Shown: one piece after another, positions 13,101 to 28,100 of the stretch
Numbering within the stretch: the stretch's first letter is position 1
How the letters are laid out: every line of letters begins with the position of its first letter
DNA from: Drosophila miranda
Taxonomy: Eukaryota > Arthropoda > Insecta > Diptera > Drosophilidae
Assembly (NCBI RefSeq): GCF_003369915.1
Contig: NC_046675.1
Location: forward strand, 3,224,001-3,288,000
DNA: 64,000 nucleotides
Reading direction: 5' to 3'
Notes under the pieces: model-generated
The model's database searches: none
Seen by the model: the letters and a program-made list of their open reading frames with translations, nothing else
What the model was told of the DNA's origin: nothing
Made by a program: the position numbers and the translations under genes

Positions 13101-16100
13101 AATGAATATTTGATTTGCTTTATTGCTTTATTGCATCAGGCCATGGCAAGCTGCATAATTGAACGATGAAAGCATACTCGTATCATGGCCATAGCAAACA
13201 GGAGTCAAAAGAATTGAATTATGTAAATTTGATGTGTATATCCGGCGGTAATGTTCAAACAAAAGGATTTGTTTATCATGAACGTTCATCAAGTGATTAA
13301 TGTCATTAAATTCAATTATAGTTGTGGATTACGATTACGGGAGTACTGTAGGAGCCCTAAACTACTCATACTCGTATGTTCAAGGCCAGCTCTGAGTATT
13401 GGTTCCAATTTGCAGTCCCCTTGGCAGTGCTTTCAGTGCTCTCGAGTGCTCCACATTTTGATGGCAGTTGCAAAAACTTTTTGAATACAAATCTCTTCAA
13501 GCACTGTCATCATAGTTTGCTTTCTGCACGCACCAAAGCAGCGCAGAGCCGTGTGCACACCATCCATACGCACTGTTGGCCAGCCAGCTCTGTTTGTATA
13601 TCGATGTCGGCCGTGAGTGCAGTTTGGCAGAGTGCTCGCCGAGAGCTCAGCGCTTTTTTGCAGACACACTCCAGCGAGGCCCAAACGAAACGTACTTAAT
13701 GCGTCGACACACAGCCATAAAAACACATCAAATTGAAGCTCTTTGAGCGAGGCAAGCGCATGCCTCCCGGATTGTCCTTGAGCCTCTGGCCGCCTCTATT
13801 TCTATGCTGTTATAGTTTGTCCAGGGTTCTGGTTCTGGTTTTGGGTGCGTGCCACTACAACAAGCATGAAAAGGGAATACGGAAAAAGGTAATACCCGCA
13901 CGCCGCAGGAGCTGAAGCAGGAATGGTAAGGGCAGGAATGGTAAGCCGGGCTCAGCTGATTTTATCTGAGTTTCCTCTTGGGGGAATCGCCACATTTGGC
14001 TCCCTAATGTGCCCATAACGGATTAGGGTGGCTCCAATCTCTGTCCATCGCCAGTTCGAGTGGGGAGACACTACACAGCTGCGGGACTCAATCTGAACCC
14101 ACGTAGAGTAAACGCAAACAGTTGCCTGCGATGCTCGGATAATTGTTACAATATACAAAATTTTCATTTACTTTATTTGCCCGGCGACAACATGTCAGCA
14201 CAGCAAACAGCCACGCCCACATCCACATTCACATCCACAGCTTTAGTTGAACAACAGGGGAAGAATGCTGGCGTCGGGTAACGAATTATTGGATACCCTT
14301 GCAGATCCACTGTTTCGGATCCAATCTCCAATAGCAACTACTAGAGAAATGCTTTAGCTCTTCGCATGTTTGATTATGGCCGTATCATCTGTTGTTGCTG
14401 AATGGAAAACAGCCTATCAAACCCCTGATACACCCTCCAAGGGTACAAAAACCCACATATGTGCATGTACATATGTATTTAGGAGGACTGTATGTTTATA
14501 GTTCTGTTTGCCTGTGTACAAGTGTACATATGTATAGCTGCCAGGATATATCCAAATGTTGTGTTTGTATGTCATTTAAAATGCAGACATGTGTAGCTGA
14601 CACACTTGCTGTTTGTATGGGTGTTGCTGCTGCTGTTACTCATATTGCTTCGGGTTCTGGCTCTGGGTCTGGTGCGGGTTCTCTGGCCTGCCATTAAAAT
14701 CCCAGCAACATTGTTAATGAACTTTTAATGACTTTTTTGCGAGTACACATACCAAAACAATATCAGCTTTGGGACCCTGTGCTGTGTGCATGCAATACAA
14801 ATCTCAGAGCTTCAGCTTTCATTTCGTGCCACTTTTTTCTGTTGCATGTTGTTTTTCTGTTTGGGTGTACTGGCACGGTTCTTGTTGAGCGGCCATAGAA
14901 ACGAGCGTGAAATCTAAATCTAAAACAAACTTTTGACACACAGGAATGACGCCCGTATGGGCGTCACATTGCAGCTGCTGCAGCAGCTCTTGTTGCACCA
15001 ACAACTGTGGCAACAGCACCGGCAACAGCAGCAGCAACAACATAAATATGCGAAATTTGAAGTGCCTGCAACTTGTTTACATGCCCGACAGTTGAGGCGA
15101 GATGTTTACGGGTGTGTGCCTTGCATCCTGATTAACAAATCAACTGGAATTGGAATCCGATTGCAGGCGATTCATCAGTAATCAGAGAACCTGGCTGCGG
15201 GCCAAACGGAGGCAACAGCAATCGAGTTAAGTCCCGAGCGGAGTTCCTGTGATTCAAAGGAAATCAGTCCGCTCCCAGCAGAGAAAACTAAGCCAATAAA
15301 CCTTAAGCCCAGATTTGGCATAGAGCGAGAGTCTTTGGCTATTGAATTATTTAAGTCTAAGCTGCTCTGCGTAGCCTACCGCTCAATTTAGTTCGACAAA
15401 CGCAAAGTACTCGTACAACAACTAAAACCCACACAGTTTATGTACATATGTCTATCTGCAAGTCATATGCACATAAAAAATAGATTATCAACTAAAATGT
15501 AAGCACAGACTTCTGATAAAACGAGGTAAACCACATCGAAACGGAACGAAAAGAGCAGATAAGCGTTTGACATTCAATTTCCCCACACTCGTTTTCTGAT
15601 ATTTAAACGCGCGCTCCCCACCACGGCCACACAGTCGCGATCTAGTGTTGAGAAGGTGCGTGTTTTCCCCACGGGAACAGCTGATCCGATCGCATGTTTG
15701 GACAAACAATTAGTGCTATTATTAACTTCTTATCTCTCCGATCCGTTTAGTTGACTTCGAAATGAGTGCCACACAGTGGGAAAACAATGAGGAAATCAAA
15801 ATATTCCGCGAATATCTTCGCATACCAACGGTGCATCCGAATGTGGATTACAGTAAGTATTTATCTATACGGCGACGCAATCAGACTTTTCTCCCGTGAT
15901 CTTTATGACCCTGCCGTACACCGTATCTGCTATTTATAGCCGCCTGTGTGGAATTTTTGAAGCGCCAAGCTGCCGGCCTGAACCTGCCCGTGGATGTCGT
16001 ATATCCCGTGAACGAGAAGAATCCCGTGGTGATCATGAAATGGGAGGGTACTCAGCCGGAGCTCCCTTCGATCATCCTGAATTCGCACACGGATGTGGTC

Positions 16101-19100
16101 CCCGTCTTCCCGGAGAAGTGGACCCACGAACCATTCAGCGCCGATCTGGATGCAGAGGGACGCATATTCGCACGGGGCTCTCAGGACATGAAGTGCGTGG
16201 GCACCCAGTACCTCGGTGCCATTCGCGCCCTCAAGGCCAGCGGCTATAAGCCCAAGCGAACCATTTACCTCACCTATGTGCCGGATGAGGAGGTTGGAGG
16301 CCACCTGGGCATGCGGGAACTGGTGAAGGGCGACTACTTTAAGAGTCTGAACGTGGGCTTCAGCTTTGACGAAGGCATCTCCAGCGAAGATGAGACCTAT
16401 GCCGTCTACTACGCGGAGCGCACACTATGGCGTGAGTATATGAATCGATAGTCGGTATTTTTATGACTGCCCTACTCCCCACAGATCTCAGATTTAAGAT
16501 CAGTGGCACTGCTGGACATGGATCGCTTCTGCTGCCGAACACCGCTGGCGAGAAACTTAACTATGTGGTGAACAAGTTGATGGAGTTCCGCAAATCCCAG
16601 CTCCAACGGCTCGCTGAAGACCAATCTCTTGAAATCGGGGATGTGACCACTGTTAATCTGACCCAGCTGAGGGGAGGCGTACAAAGCAACGTTGTGCCGC
16701 CGCTGCTGGAGGTAGTTTTTGACATTCGCATTGCCATCACTGTGGACATCGCAGCCCTGGAGAAGCAGATTCGTGACTGGTGCGAGGAGGCCGGTGGCGG
16801 CATTGAGCTGGAGTTTGAGATGAAGAACCCCTTTGTGGAGCCAACGAAGATAGATTCCTCAAATCCGTTCTGGGTGGCCTTTAAGCAGTCCCTTGACGAC
16901 CTGTAAGAATTGCCGACACTAGGCCTCAGGTGTAACTCTAGTATGCCTTTCTGTATTTCTTTCAGGGGCCTCAAAACCCGCGTTCGAGTCTTCCCTGGTG
17001 CCACCGACAGTCGCTATGTTCGCTATGCTGGAATCCCTGCCCTCGGCTTCTCGCCCATCAACAACACTCCATTGCTCCTGCACGATCACGATGAATTCCT
17101 GCGAGCGGATACCTATCTGCATGGCATTGAAGTGTACAAGAAACTGATTCCCGCTGCGGCCGATTCCTAGATTCCCAGATGGTCCCCCATAACCTAAAGA
17201 GAAGTTTAAAGCATTTAATAGCTACTATAGGCATTTTTGTATTGCTATCAGTTCCTTTGTGAAACAATATTTTTTAATCTGTGGTCAGAATTGTTCTGTA
17301 TGTTAATAAATATCTGAAAAACCTAAGATAAAATCTATATGGTTTTACATGCAGTTTAACATGTCTTGTAGAATCCTTTTGAATTCCCGAAACGGTCCCC
17401 ATCCAAATGAGATGAAAATGGAGACTTTCTGAAAATCGAATCAAAATCAACGCTGTTATTTCGATATTTTGAATGGAACAGCTGATGCGAGCCTTATCTT
17501 ATCGCAGTCTTATCAGCTGTTAAAATGTCAGCGGCTGATAAGAGCCTAAATCCAAAGAAAACTGAGAATTAAAAGAAAGCAATTGTCATTCATCGCAGAT
17601 CACTGCACATTATAGCACCGAGAGATTATCGTAAACATGAGCGTGAAGCAGTGGGAGAACGACGAGGAGATTATGATTTTTCGCGAATATTTACGTATTC
17701 CAAGCGTGCAGCCCGATGTGGATTATAGTAAGACTTTACTTGACGACTCAACATCACTCGCTCCCACTCCTCGTTGATTTGCAGGCGCTTGCGTGGAGTT
17801 CCTAAAACGTCAGGCGAACAGCCTGAATCTGCCAGTAGATGTGGTTCATCCTGCGCTTCCAACGAAGCCTGCTGTGATCATCAAGTGGTTGGGGAAGCAG
17901 CCGGAACTCCCTTCGATCATCTTGAACTCGCACATGGACGTGGTTCCCGTGTTTCCCGAGGAGTGGACTCATGACCCCTTCAGTGCACACATGGATAACG
18001 AAGGTAGGATCTATGCGCGCGGCTCGCAGGACATGAAGTCCGTGGGAACTCAATATCTGGGTGCCATTCGCGCCCTCAAAGCCAGCGGCTACCAGCCCAA
18101 ACGCACTGTGTACCTCACATATGTACCAGACGAGGAAATTGGCGGAGACCTGGGCATGCGAGAGCTGGTGAAAGGAGATTACTTCAGGAGCATGAACGTG
18201 GGCTTTAGCCTGGACGAGGGCATCTCAAGCGAGGATGAGACCTACTCGGTCTTTTATGCGGAGCGCACTCTGTGGTGTGAGTATATCAGAGACTAAACCA
18301 TACTCCTAATTGCCTCATTAATCATTCCTTTGGCAGATCTTAGATTAAAGTTCAGTGGCACTGCTGGACATGGATCCCTGCTGCTTCCGCATACGGCCGG
18401 CGAAAAGTTTCATTACGTTTTGAACAAGATGATGGAGTTCCGCAAATCGCAGGCCCAACGACTGGCTGAAGACTCATCCCTTGATATTGGCGATGTGACT
18501 GCCGTAAACCTTACTCAACTGAGGGGAGGCGTCCAAAGCAATGTCGTCCCTCCGCTGCTGGAGGCAGTCTTTGACATTCGCATCGCCCTCTCCGTCGACG
18601 TGGATGCCTTTGAGAAGAAGATACGCGACTGGTGCCAGGAGGCCGGTGGCGGCATTGAACTAGACTTCGAGATGAAGTGTCCATATGTGGAGCCAACAAA
18701 GCTAGATGCCTCGAATACCTTCTGGCTGCCCTTCAAGGAGGCTCTCGAACAGCTGTGCGTATTGATGTATTGCTGTGAGATTCATTTTTTTCATTGTTTT
18801 TATTTCCGACAGTGGTCTCAAAACCCGCTTCAGGGTCTTTCCTGCTGGAACTGATAGTTTCTTTATTCGAGAGGCAGGAATCCCTGCCTTCGGCTTCTCG
18901 CCCATCAACAACACGCCCGTGCTGCTGCACAATCACGATGAATATCTGCGAGCGGATACCTATTTGCGTGGGATTGAGGTGTACAAGAAACTTATTCCAG
19001 CTGTGGCCGATGTCTAGGATATTTCATGATAAAGTTTATCCGTATTCGAACAGGCAATTTGTCGTTTTATTCTTATTATTACAATTTTGTATGGGTGGCA

Positions 19101-22100
19101 CAGCTGCATCTCAATTGGTAGGCTCTGAAGCAAGAGTTTTGTTATCCGCAATCTGTTATCGCGGTTTTTGTAGTCGACAGTTGAGACAGTAAAGATAATC
19201 ACAACCACAGTCCCACTTCACTATCTCTAAGAAACCGCAGCAATAGAGGATGATGGGCTTTATAAAAATACGCAGCGGCGTGTCGAAACAGACACATTCG
19301 ACGTTGAACAGTGACAGAGTTCGCTTCAAGAACATACCCTCAAAATGAGTTTGGAAAAATGGGAGAATGACGAGGAAATTAAAATATTCCGGGAATATTT
19401 AAGAATTCCAACCGTACAGCCAGATGTGGATTATAGTAAGGATTCAATCGCTGATCTAACAAATCCTTATTCAGTCCTTAATAACTTTCAGCCGCTTGTG
19501 TGGAGTTCCTTAAGCGTCAGGCGAGCAGCCTGAATCTGCCAGTGGATGTGGTGTATCCTTCGCTTCCATCGAAGCCTGTGGTGATCATAAAATGGGAAGG
19601 CAGCCAGCCGGAACTCCCCTCGATCATCCTGAACTCCCACACGGATGTGGTCCCGGTGTTTCCTGACAAGTGGACCCACGAGCCATTCAGCGCCGACATG
19701 GATGCCGAGGGTCGGATCTACGCCCGAGGTACGCAGGACATGAAGTGCGTTGGCACCCAGTATCTTGGTGCCATTCGGTCCCTGAAGGCCAGCGGATTCC
19801 AACCCAAGCGGACTCTGTACGTGTGCTTTGTGCCAGATGAGGAGATCGGTGGCAAGTTGGGAATGGCCGAGCTGGTAAAGACCGAGTACTTCGCGAAGAT
19901 GAATGTGGGCTTCAGCCTGGATGAGGGCGCTACGAGCGAGACGGACACATATCATTTGTTTTATGCCGAACGTTTGCGATGGGGTGAGTACTAATTTTAC
20001 CATTCGTACACCTTCTGGTCTGGATTTTATGCCCCTTAATAGCATTCAAATTGAAATTCAACGGCACTTCTGGACACGGTTCCCTCTTGCTGCCAAACAC
20101 CGCGGGAGTGAAGCTCAACTATGTCCTGAATAAGCTGACAGAGTATCGCACCTCGCAGGAAGAGCTTCTGGCAAAGGACCCGACCCTGAGCAAAGGTGAT
20201 GTCACCACTGTGAATCTCACTCAGCTGAGCGGCGGAGTTCAGAGCAATGTGGTTCCCCCGTTCTTCGAGGCGGTCTTCGATCTTCGATTGGCCGTCACTG
20301 TGGACGTGGTGGCCTTCGTGAAGCAGTTACGCGACTGGTGCAAAGAGGCAGGGGACGGCGTGGAATTGGAGTTCATCATACAGGCGCCGTACGTGGCACC
20401 CACGAAGCTAGACGGATCGAACCCTTTCTGGGTTGCCTTCAAGGCAGCTTCCGATGAACTGTATGTATCGGTTGAGCATTTTCCATGAATTCAGATTATC
20501 CCTTTCTTTTATTTAAAAGTGGATTAAAGGTCCATCCCATCGTCTGCCCGGGTGCCACCGATAGCCGCTACATTCGCCAGAAAGGAGTCCCGGCCATTGG
20601 GTTCTCACCCATCAAAAACACCACTGTAAGGATCCACGATAATGATGAGTTTCTGCATGCGGATATATACTTGAGTGGCATCGAAGCATACAAGAAAATC
20701 ATTCCAAATCTATCTAATGCCTAGAACATATTGCTGATACCAAGTGCAAACCTCTTTCCTAATAAAGATTGATCTTTAAATAAAGATTCACTAAACAGAT
20801 TTAGTTTTTGTAAGCTCATGATAGTATTATAGAAAAGATGCAAGAACTATTAGGGTGTGAGGAATTTATATTTTTATAATCATTTCTTACTGTTGCCCAT
20901 TGGTTCAGTGATCTTTTTGATTAGATAGCCGAATACCACAAAGCGAGTATGCAGTTAAGATATGCAAAATCCAGACGAATATTTGAGCAACTAATCTACG
21001 TTAATTGTTCGTTAAACGTCCAAGAATTTTTGTCGGTATCGTCTGAGTTTCTAGTACATGAGACACACCCCCTCGTGCCACTTTCTCGACACGTTCTCAA
21101 ACTGATGTCTACCTTGAAGCCGTTAAGATGTACAGGAGACTCCTGCCTGTCCTGGTCAGTGCAGCAGGGACATGCACATAGCGTATACGCCCTGATGTTC
21201 ACGACGGAGTGCTGTCATCGATTTGACAGCCTCATATGTGCGACAGGGCTGCAAAGTGGACCAGACAAGTGGGAGAGAATTTTGTCAGTTAGTCAAACAA
21301 AATAAATTTTAAGACCACCTCACCTGGCGGTGGGCGTGGAGAGGAGAGGATGGGGATGGGGTGCTATGGGTGGCAAGCACTTGCACGTCACTCACTGCAA
21401 ATTGTCGGCTGGGCAGCACTTTGGAATGTCTGACATGTGAGTGGTGCCAAGGGCAATAAATTATGCTGGGCCGCAGAATGAATAATGGCCATGTGCACTC
21501 TAACCCTCCCGTAGAAGCCACATTCCCATCCCATCACATTCCGTCCTATACCATTTTCCGTGTTGGTTGCAACTGTGACCCGTGCGTGCCGATTAGACAT
21601 GTTAATGCATGTGTCAGGACAATGAAATATGTATTGATGGGAGCCAGGAGAGAGATCTGTGGGAGTGTGTAGTGTTTGGCCAGGAATTATGACAATTTAT
21701 CAGGCGAATGTCGTTGGCTTCAATTACGTTTTGAAGTGGGTCTGAGAGTGGTTCTGGGGCAGTGTGACGGTCTACTGCTGGCTGCATTTCAAATGCTTTC
21801 CACACAATTAACACTGACCATTAGTGGCGGAGGATCTCATCGCCAGTTTGGCATAATGAGTGTAGTCCAGCCCTTTAACGCTCTCGTTACGGCTGCCAAC
21901 TTAATGCATATCATTTTTAGTTTTAATGAGCTGTTGGCGGCAGTTGGCAGTTCCCTCTGTCCGTCTCTTTCTCTCTCTCGTGCGCTTGCTCGCCTGCCCT
22001 CTCTTTCACGCCGTGTGTCTGCTCCTGGCAAAAGTGCACTTAATGCAGCAAGTTTTTGCAGCCCACCTGCCACGAACCCACTTGAACGCAAGTTCTGGTC

Positions 22101-25100
22101 GTTTTTCCTTCGCTTCCTTGGAGCTTTCTGCTTTGCATTTTAAATTTCCCCACGCCTGTAGGTACCTGTGTGTGTGTGTGTGTGTGTGTGCATGCGTATG
22201 CGTGAGGGGTGTGGAAAAGTTTGGCAACTTTTACATTTCAATTTTAATTTCTTTGCCCTAGACTCGATCCAAACTTTAAGCTTCGGCTGCACATGCCCCA
22301 AGAACCTGAGCAAATTTTTAATGGCCCACTCACACTAATTAGGGCCTGACGAAAAGTTTCTACGTCTTCTTTAAGAGTTTCTTCCAGCTACCAGCTCTAG
22401 CAGTTGCCATCGTTCTATACTTCTGCCTGTTGTTGCCCCATAAGCGTGCTACGCCATTTGCATTTGGCTGGCATAAGGATCCTTTATTGCCAATTGCCTA
22501 GGCCCGGCCCCGTCTGACCAGTTTATGACGAATAAAACCCAACAATCAAAATGAAAAAACTCGCTTGTAATTAAATTCAATTTACTTGTGACTGCTGCGG
22601 CTCAGTCAGTGTCTTGGGGAAACATTATGGCCATACAATTAAAATCCAAGATTAAACGAGCTTAGGCTTGTGCCTGTGTCTGGTTACGGGACAACAAAGT
22701 GGTTTTATGGTAGCTTCATACGCCTTGTTGCACAGCTGCACAGTGGGCCAGACAGGTGACCGGTGAACGTGAACCGCTTTGGGGATATTCAATTTTAAAT
22801 GGCAATGGTTTTCTAGGATGTATTCAAGCTTGGTTAACATCCCATAGATCAAAGTCGAGCTCTCATTTGACACGCACACACAGAGAGAACTCCCATGGTG
22901 GCAGGGATTGGAATGGGGCTTCCTGTCTGAGGGATAATAAACGTAAGTTGCAGCCAGGATAGCAGCTGACTGAAAAGTGTCATTAAGGCGTAAGCAAGCC
23001 TCCCCACACGCACTCACACACACGCACACACACAGAAACCACACTGACACACGCTTAATAAAGTCAATTGAAGTCTCTCTCTTCGCCATTGCCGCCAGGG
23101 CGCTTATGTGTGCGGCAAATAATTTATTTTGTCATTAAGTTTAACGCCGAGAGAGCTAGCCGCCCCCACTCGTCTAAGCCATGGCAACAAAAAACGAATG
23201 GGGAAAAAGGGGAGAGAGAGCGGGGAAACTAATTAACTTGTTTAGCGCCAAAGCTGCACAGTTTCCACGCTTCCAGCTTCAGCTTAAGCGTTGCTCCCGC
23301 CAAACTAATGAGCTTCTGTCGGGTGAGGGGCAGAGAGAGGCAGAGGCAGCGCTCGTGTGTGGTGGTTGCTGGGGCGACATTAAGAGCGCCCAGAGAGCGA
23401 CCCAGACCCAGACCCAGAATACTTCTAGAAACTTTCGCCTGATTAAGCCCTTGTGGTTAGGGGTAGGCGTTGGGGGTTCAGGATCTGGTTTTGGTGCTGA
23501 TTTTGCTTCTGCTTCTTCAGTGGAAACCTTTATTGCATACTCTCAGGCGCAACATGAGAAAGCGCCGGAAATGGCATTGCCGTCAAGAAAAAAAATGGCT
23601 ACGAGGAATAGGAATAGAAATAGAAATAGGAATACACTTTCAAAGGCAGTGAAAACTTTCGTTTCTCTCTCTGCATCAAAGCGTCGTCGCGACTTGGCGT
23701 CGTCTGCCTGCCCTGCGATTGCAATTTCATTTCCGTCTTTGCCTTTTTATTTCCTTCTTTTTATTTTATGCATACACTCGCAGTTGCCGTTCCGTTTATT
23801 TTTGTGCAATAAGTATTTTCCGCTACTTCTTCTTGTGTTTTGGCTTCTGTTTTTGCTTTGTTTTGGCTCTGGCTCTGACTCTTGCACAGATACGGCGAAA
23901 TTCTTGCATAAACTTCGGGATCCAGCCAAATAGCAGATAGCAGCAGCCAGAAAATGCAGCAGACATCTAATTGAAGCTGAGTGGAAAGCGCGTTGCGGGC
24001 GGGGCAGCACCAGCGAGGAGGAGCAGTGGCGGTAACAAAGTGCAACAGGAAGTGGAAGCAGCAATTGAATTTGCCACTAAAATGCAGACTCCAGTTAAAA
24101 TACAAATTTAATTTTCTTTTCCGGAGTGCAGTCCATAGAAGTGGCGTGGGGTGGGGGGAGAGTGGAGAGTGGAGAGCACAGCCATGTGCGCATAGAAATT
24201 TATTTGAAAATGCCTTTGGAGTTGTGCCGTCAGCCAACAGAAAAGCCAATCAACTGTGATTCTTTGGACTTGTCAAACTTTAGACTTGTTTTCCACTTGA
24301 GTGTCAGTGTCTGTGTATGTGTGTCTGTCTGTGTGCTGCTCGGCACTTCTAAGGCCAGATCTGTTTTCACAAGTTAAACGCCTAATTGCTGCTCGAAAGA
24401 AAAACTTTGGCACTTTTCTCCCATTCTGGCAGGCATCATTTTTTGGTGCTCCCCTCCGCTTACATTGTTTGCCGAAGCCCAAGGGCCATCTATTCCATCA
24501 TTGGTTTGTGCCGTTGGCAAGCACTGCGTACGAGTAGCTACGAGTCGTATTCGCAATATTATTTTTACAACTGTCAGCGCAAAACTTTACAGGACCCATG
24601 GAGACGGGACCCAACTCCAGGGCAACTTTCGCTTCGACTCGGCATAAACTTTCGCTGACAATTTGTCAGAGGGTTTTCGGTTCTTTTTTGACTATTTCAC
24701 AAGGATTCATCGCTGACTCGGCAGCCGAAGAGACAATTTTCTGAATTTGATAACAGCCGGAAAAACTTTAGCTCAGCTTTTAGTTTTTTAAGAACATAAT
24801 ATACATCTTGGTCTCGATTTTGTGCCACCACCCCCCCCCCGCTCCGCCCAACTAATTGCATAATTTGTATGCAGGATTTTGCGGCTGGCTGCAATTCTTT
24901 TGGCCCGCACACGCCCCCATTATAGTGGGAAAAGTTTTATATGTTCTCGTTCTTAGGCGACGTTGCGTTTTTGGCTTTGTGTTACATTTCGACGAGCCAT
25001 TGTGTTTTGCTTTTATGCCGTGAATTATTATCGCAATATCTGTCTCGCTCTCTCTCTCCCTCTCTCCTGCCCTCTGGCTCAGACTGTCTCTTTCTGGCTT

Positions 25101-28100
25101 AAGCTATGGGTTTCGGGTTTCGGCTTTCGGGGAAAACGTGTGACTTCCTCCTGCTCCCTGCCTCCCTTTCATTTTCAAGTTACGAACTGTTATTATCTGT
25201 CTCCCTGCTCGTTCGTACATTTACGGCGCCATATATCTACCTCTCTCTCGCTCTAGACTCCCAAAATTCGTTACAGTATGCATGTCCCAGTGCCTGTCTG
25301 TGCATGTCTGTCCGTGTGCATGTGTGTCTGTGTGTGTGTGTGAGTTATCGCATACACGCTATAAACTCCCAGTCAAAGTAGCGAACGTTATAATTTATTT
25401 ATGGTAATGCGCACACACACACACACACACACATATCCCAAAAAAGAGAAAGAGAGATCTTCCTTCTCTGCAGTGTCTCTGGTAAAAGTTTTATGTGCCC
25501 CACTGTGCGACACCGCACCGCACCGCACCACAACCCAAAAGTCATTTCGTTTAACGTCTCTGCCGAATCCCTTTATCTTGCTTTTAATTTTTCCCTGCCA
25601 CCTTTGCCGCACAGAAATATTAAATCAACTTTTTTTTTACAACATATTCGGGATGCTGCCTTCGCGACTTGTCATATCTTGGCCCCGAAAACATCATCGA
25701 ACTCCTGAGCTGGAGGGGGACGTTACTTTCCTGCGAATAGCTTTGTCAATGTCAAATGCCAATCACGACATAAAGAGAAATTTAATATGGCAAATTTGTA
25801 ATGTCAAGAATGTTCGTCAACAAACTCAGTACCGAAAATGAGTTTTTCGTGGAATAAATTCGTATAAGCCAATGCCGGGCCGCCGTCCAGGGCCAAAAGC
25901 AAATGGCCGCCGGCAACAGAAACAGCAAGGTCGCCGCCCTTCATTACGTATACGCAGCGCGGACCCGGGGAATATACGTATGTACGGGTATCTGCCAACT
26001 TAATTTGCCATGGAAACGTTTTCGTTTTCGTTTTTGTTTTTGTTTTTGTGGCATCCACCGCAGACAGTGCTTAAGACGCGCAATTAATATGCATAATTTG
26101 TAACGGTTTTCGTCGTCTCGAAATCAGTGCGAGAATGCTGTCAGCAAATGGTCCTTGAGTCGGAGGCCCATAAATAATGACAGCTTAACAGGCTGGCACT
26201 CGTTGTCCCAGTCCCAGTGCCAGTCCACATTCAGAACCCTGTGACATCCCATTTGACATGTGCTTAGCTGCCATAAAGCCTAGTGCTGCTGCTGCTGCTG
26301 CTGCTGTCTCTCTATATCTGTCTGGGAATCGTGTTGAGTAATTGATAGGACGAGCGACAGTTTCAGGCGACATCTTTGCATCTTCGATCTGCGTGAGTGC
26401 CGTTTCCGACGAGGCAAACCTCTTGAAAACTCATTAGATGCCATATGTGGCCTCAGGCCTAAGGCTGTCTTCGCTGTCTGCTAACTGGACCAACTGGTCC
26501 AGCAATTAATTAAAATTGCACACAGTTTGGGCCCACTCTCGCTCCTGCCCCGTCTTGTTGTCAATTTCCGAATCACTTTCACCAAATCACACACCAATAT
26601 GAGTTTTGATTGGAGTTTACTGGCAGTCCCTGAAGTCTCTGATTCAAAATAAAACCTATTGGCCTATTTCCCCAGTTTTCAGCTTCCATCAATTTTGCGG
26701 CTGTGTAGCAGTGTACCGTGTACCTCTACCTCTCGGCTATGGACTGGATTTGAAAATGTAATATTTGCCAGGCAGTAAATACAGATGTTGCTGGAGCAAA
26801 CAAGCGCCGAGAGAGAACCGGAGAGCCGGAGCTCGTCTTACATAATCAGTTAAGTGGAACACACATATGAGCAGCCCCATACGAGTAGATATGTGGGAGG
26901 ATATCAGGATAGCAGGGATCTCCTTATGCTCGGAAGAGCAGCCACACAACAATATGAAAATGAAAAATGAGTTTGCTCAAGTTTTCTCCTTCACATTGAA
27001 GTGGCAGCAAAAAGTGTTTTAGTTTCGCATCGAAGTTGTGTTGCTGCAAAACCAATTTGTCTTATTGGGGAGAGACACTGGCGAAGGGTTCTCTATAAGA
27101 TTTATGAAGCATGGCTCTGGAGCAGAGAGCAGTGCCAGCACCGACCATGTAAAACAGCGAACAGCTTAGGGGAGCTCGTTGTGAGTAGGCTCTTAAGTGG
27201 AACACATCGGTTCAATTCAGCCTAAATCCGAGTTAAGCTGTTAATTATTCTGGGGCTTCAAAGGAAAAACGAGGCAACTGCCAGAGGCAGAATCGCATCC
27301 TGGGCCTGTCCGTGCTCTTCATTTCATAAACGATTTTCAGGTTTTTTTTCGGCCTGCAAAACCATTTGCCAGGCATTTCCCTGCACATGCCATAACCCAC
27401 ATCCCATGCAGGCCCATATACGAGTACACTGGTACATCCCGGGCACATGCAGGCAATTTGCTAATGTGTACGTGCACGTCTCGACTTTTCCCACAAAGAA
27501 ATTAACCGAGTCAGGAGGCAGGAGCCAGCAGCCAGCAGTCAGCAGCCGGGAAGGGCCAAAGCGAGTGCGATTGGCAAGGACACGGAACACAATGCGATAG
27601 CGTAGACCATAAAGCAGACGAAAACGGAATGCAGAACAAGGTAGATAAGTGGGAACGTGGCCAGGATGGAATTGAGGTACCTGCTCCTGGGCCGGTGAAT
27701 AAAAGAGTGAACAAAACTTTGCACCGGATTCATAAGTTGCCCTGTTCCATTCTCGGCGTTTTCTCGGCGTTTTTTCTTCGCTCCAAGACAAGAGAAATGG
27801 TTATGTCTAGTTCGGGTCATATTTCCTTCAGACTCGTGGCTGTGCTCACTCCTGGGAAATTTCGCAGGCTAAAGAAAACTGCAAGTTTCAGAATTTTCAG
27901 CTGTTGAGGTTTCCCCATCTCTCCCTACGCCGCATCGGCATTCACTTTGGCATGCAATATTCAAATATTCTTAGCCCCGAGAACCATGGGAATGCGAGGA
28001 TGGGAATGGGGTCTGGAAATTGCAATGCTAATGAAAACGAACCTGCAGTAGAGCTCTGCACTCTGCAGAAACCGAAGCTGTCTTCACCTGAACTTCACCA

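Larger units (their letters stand above)
5053..15557. other. non-coding intronic DNA, proximal part of the Cow intron
   Basis: No supported exon on either strand. It holds CAG/CTG-rich stretches (6170-6230, 6600-6660, 14960-15040), TATA-rich stretches near 5800-6010 and several GC-rich short tandem repeats. Open frames here are spurious, with repetitive composition. Confidence 0.5.

Noticed and set aside
23181..23933. 250-codon open frame on the plus strand in the Cow intron
   Set aside because: Composition is repetitive (RNRNRNRN, TQTQTQ, aromatic-rich tail), there is no recognisable domain, splice context or promoter, and it looks like a chance frame in low-complexity DNA.
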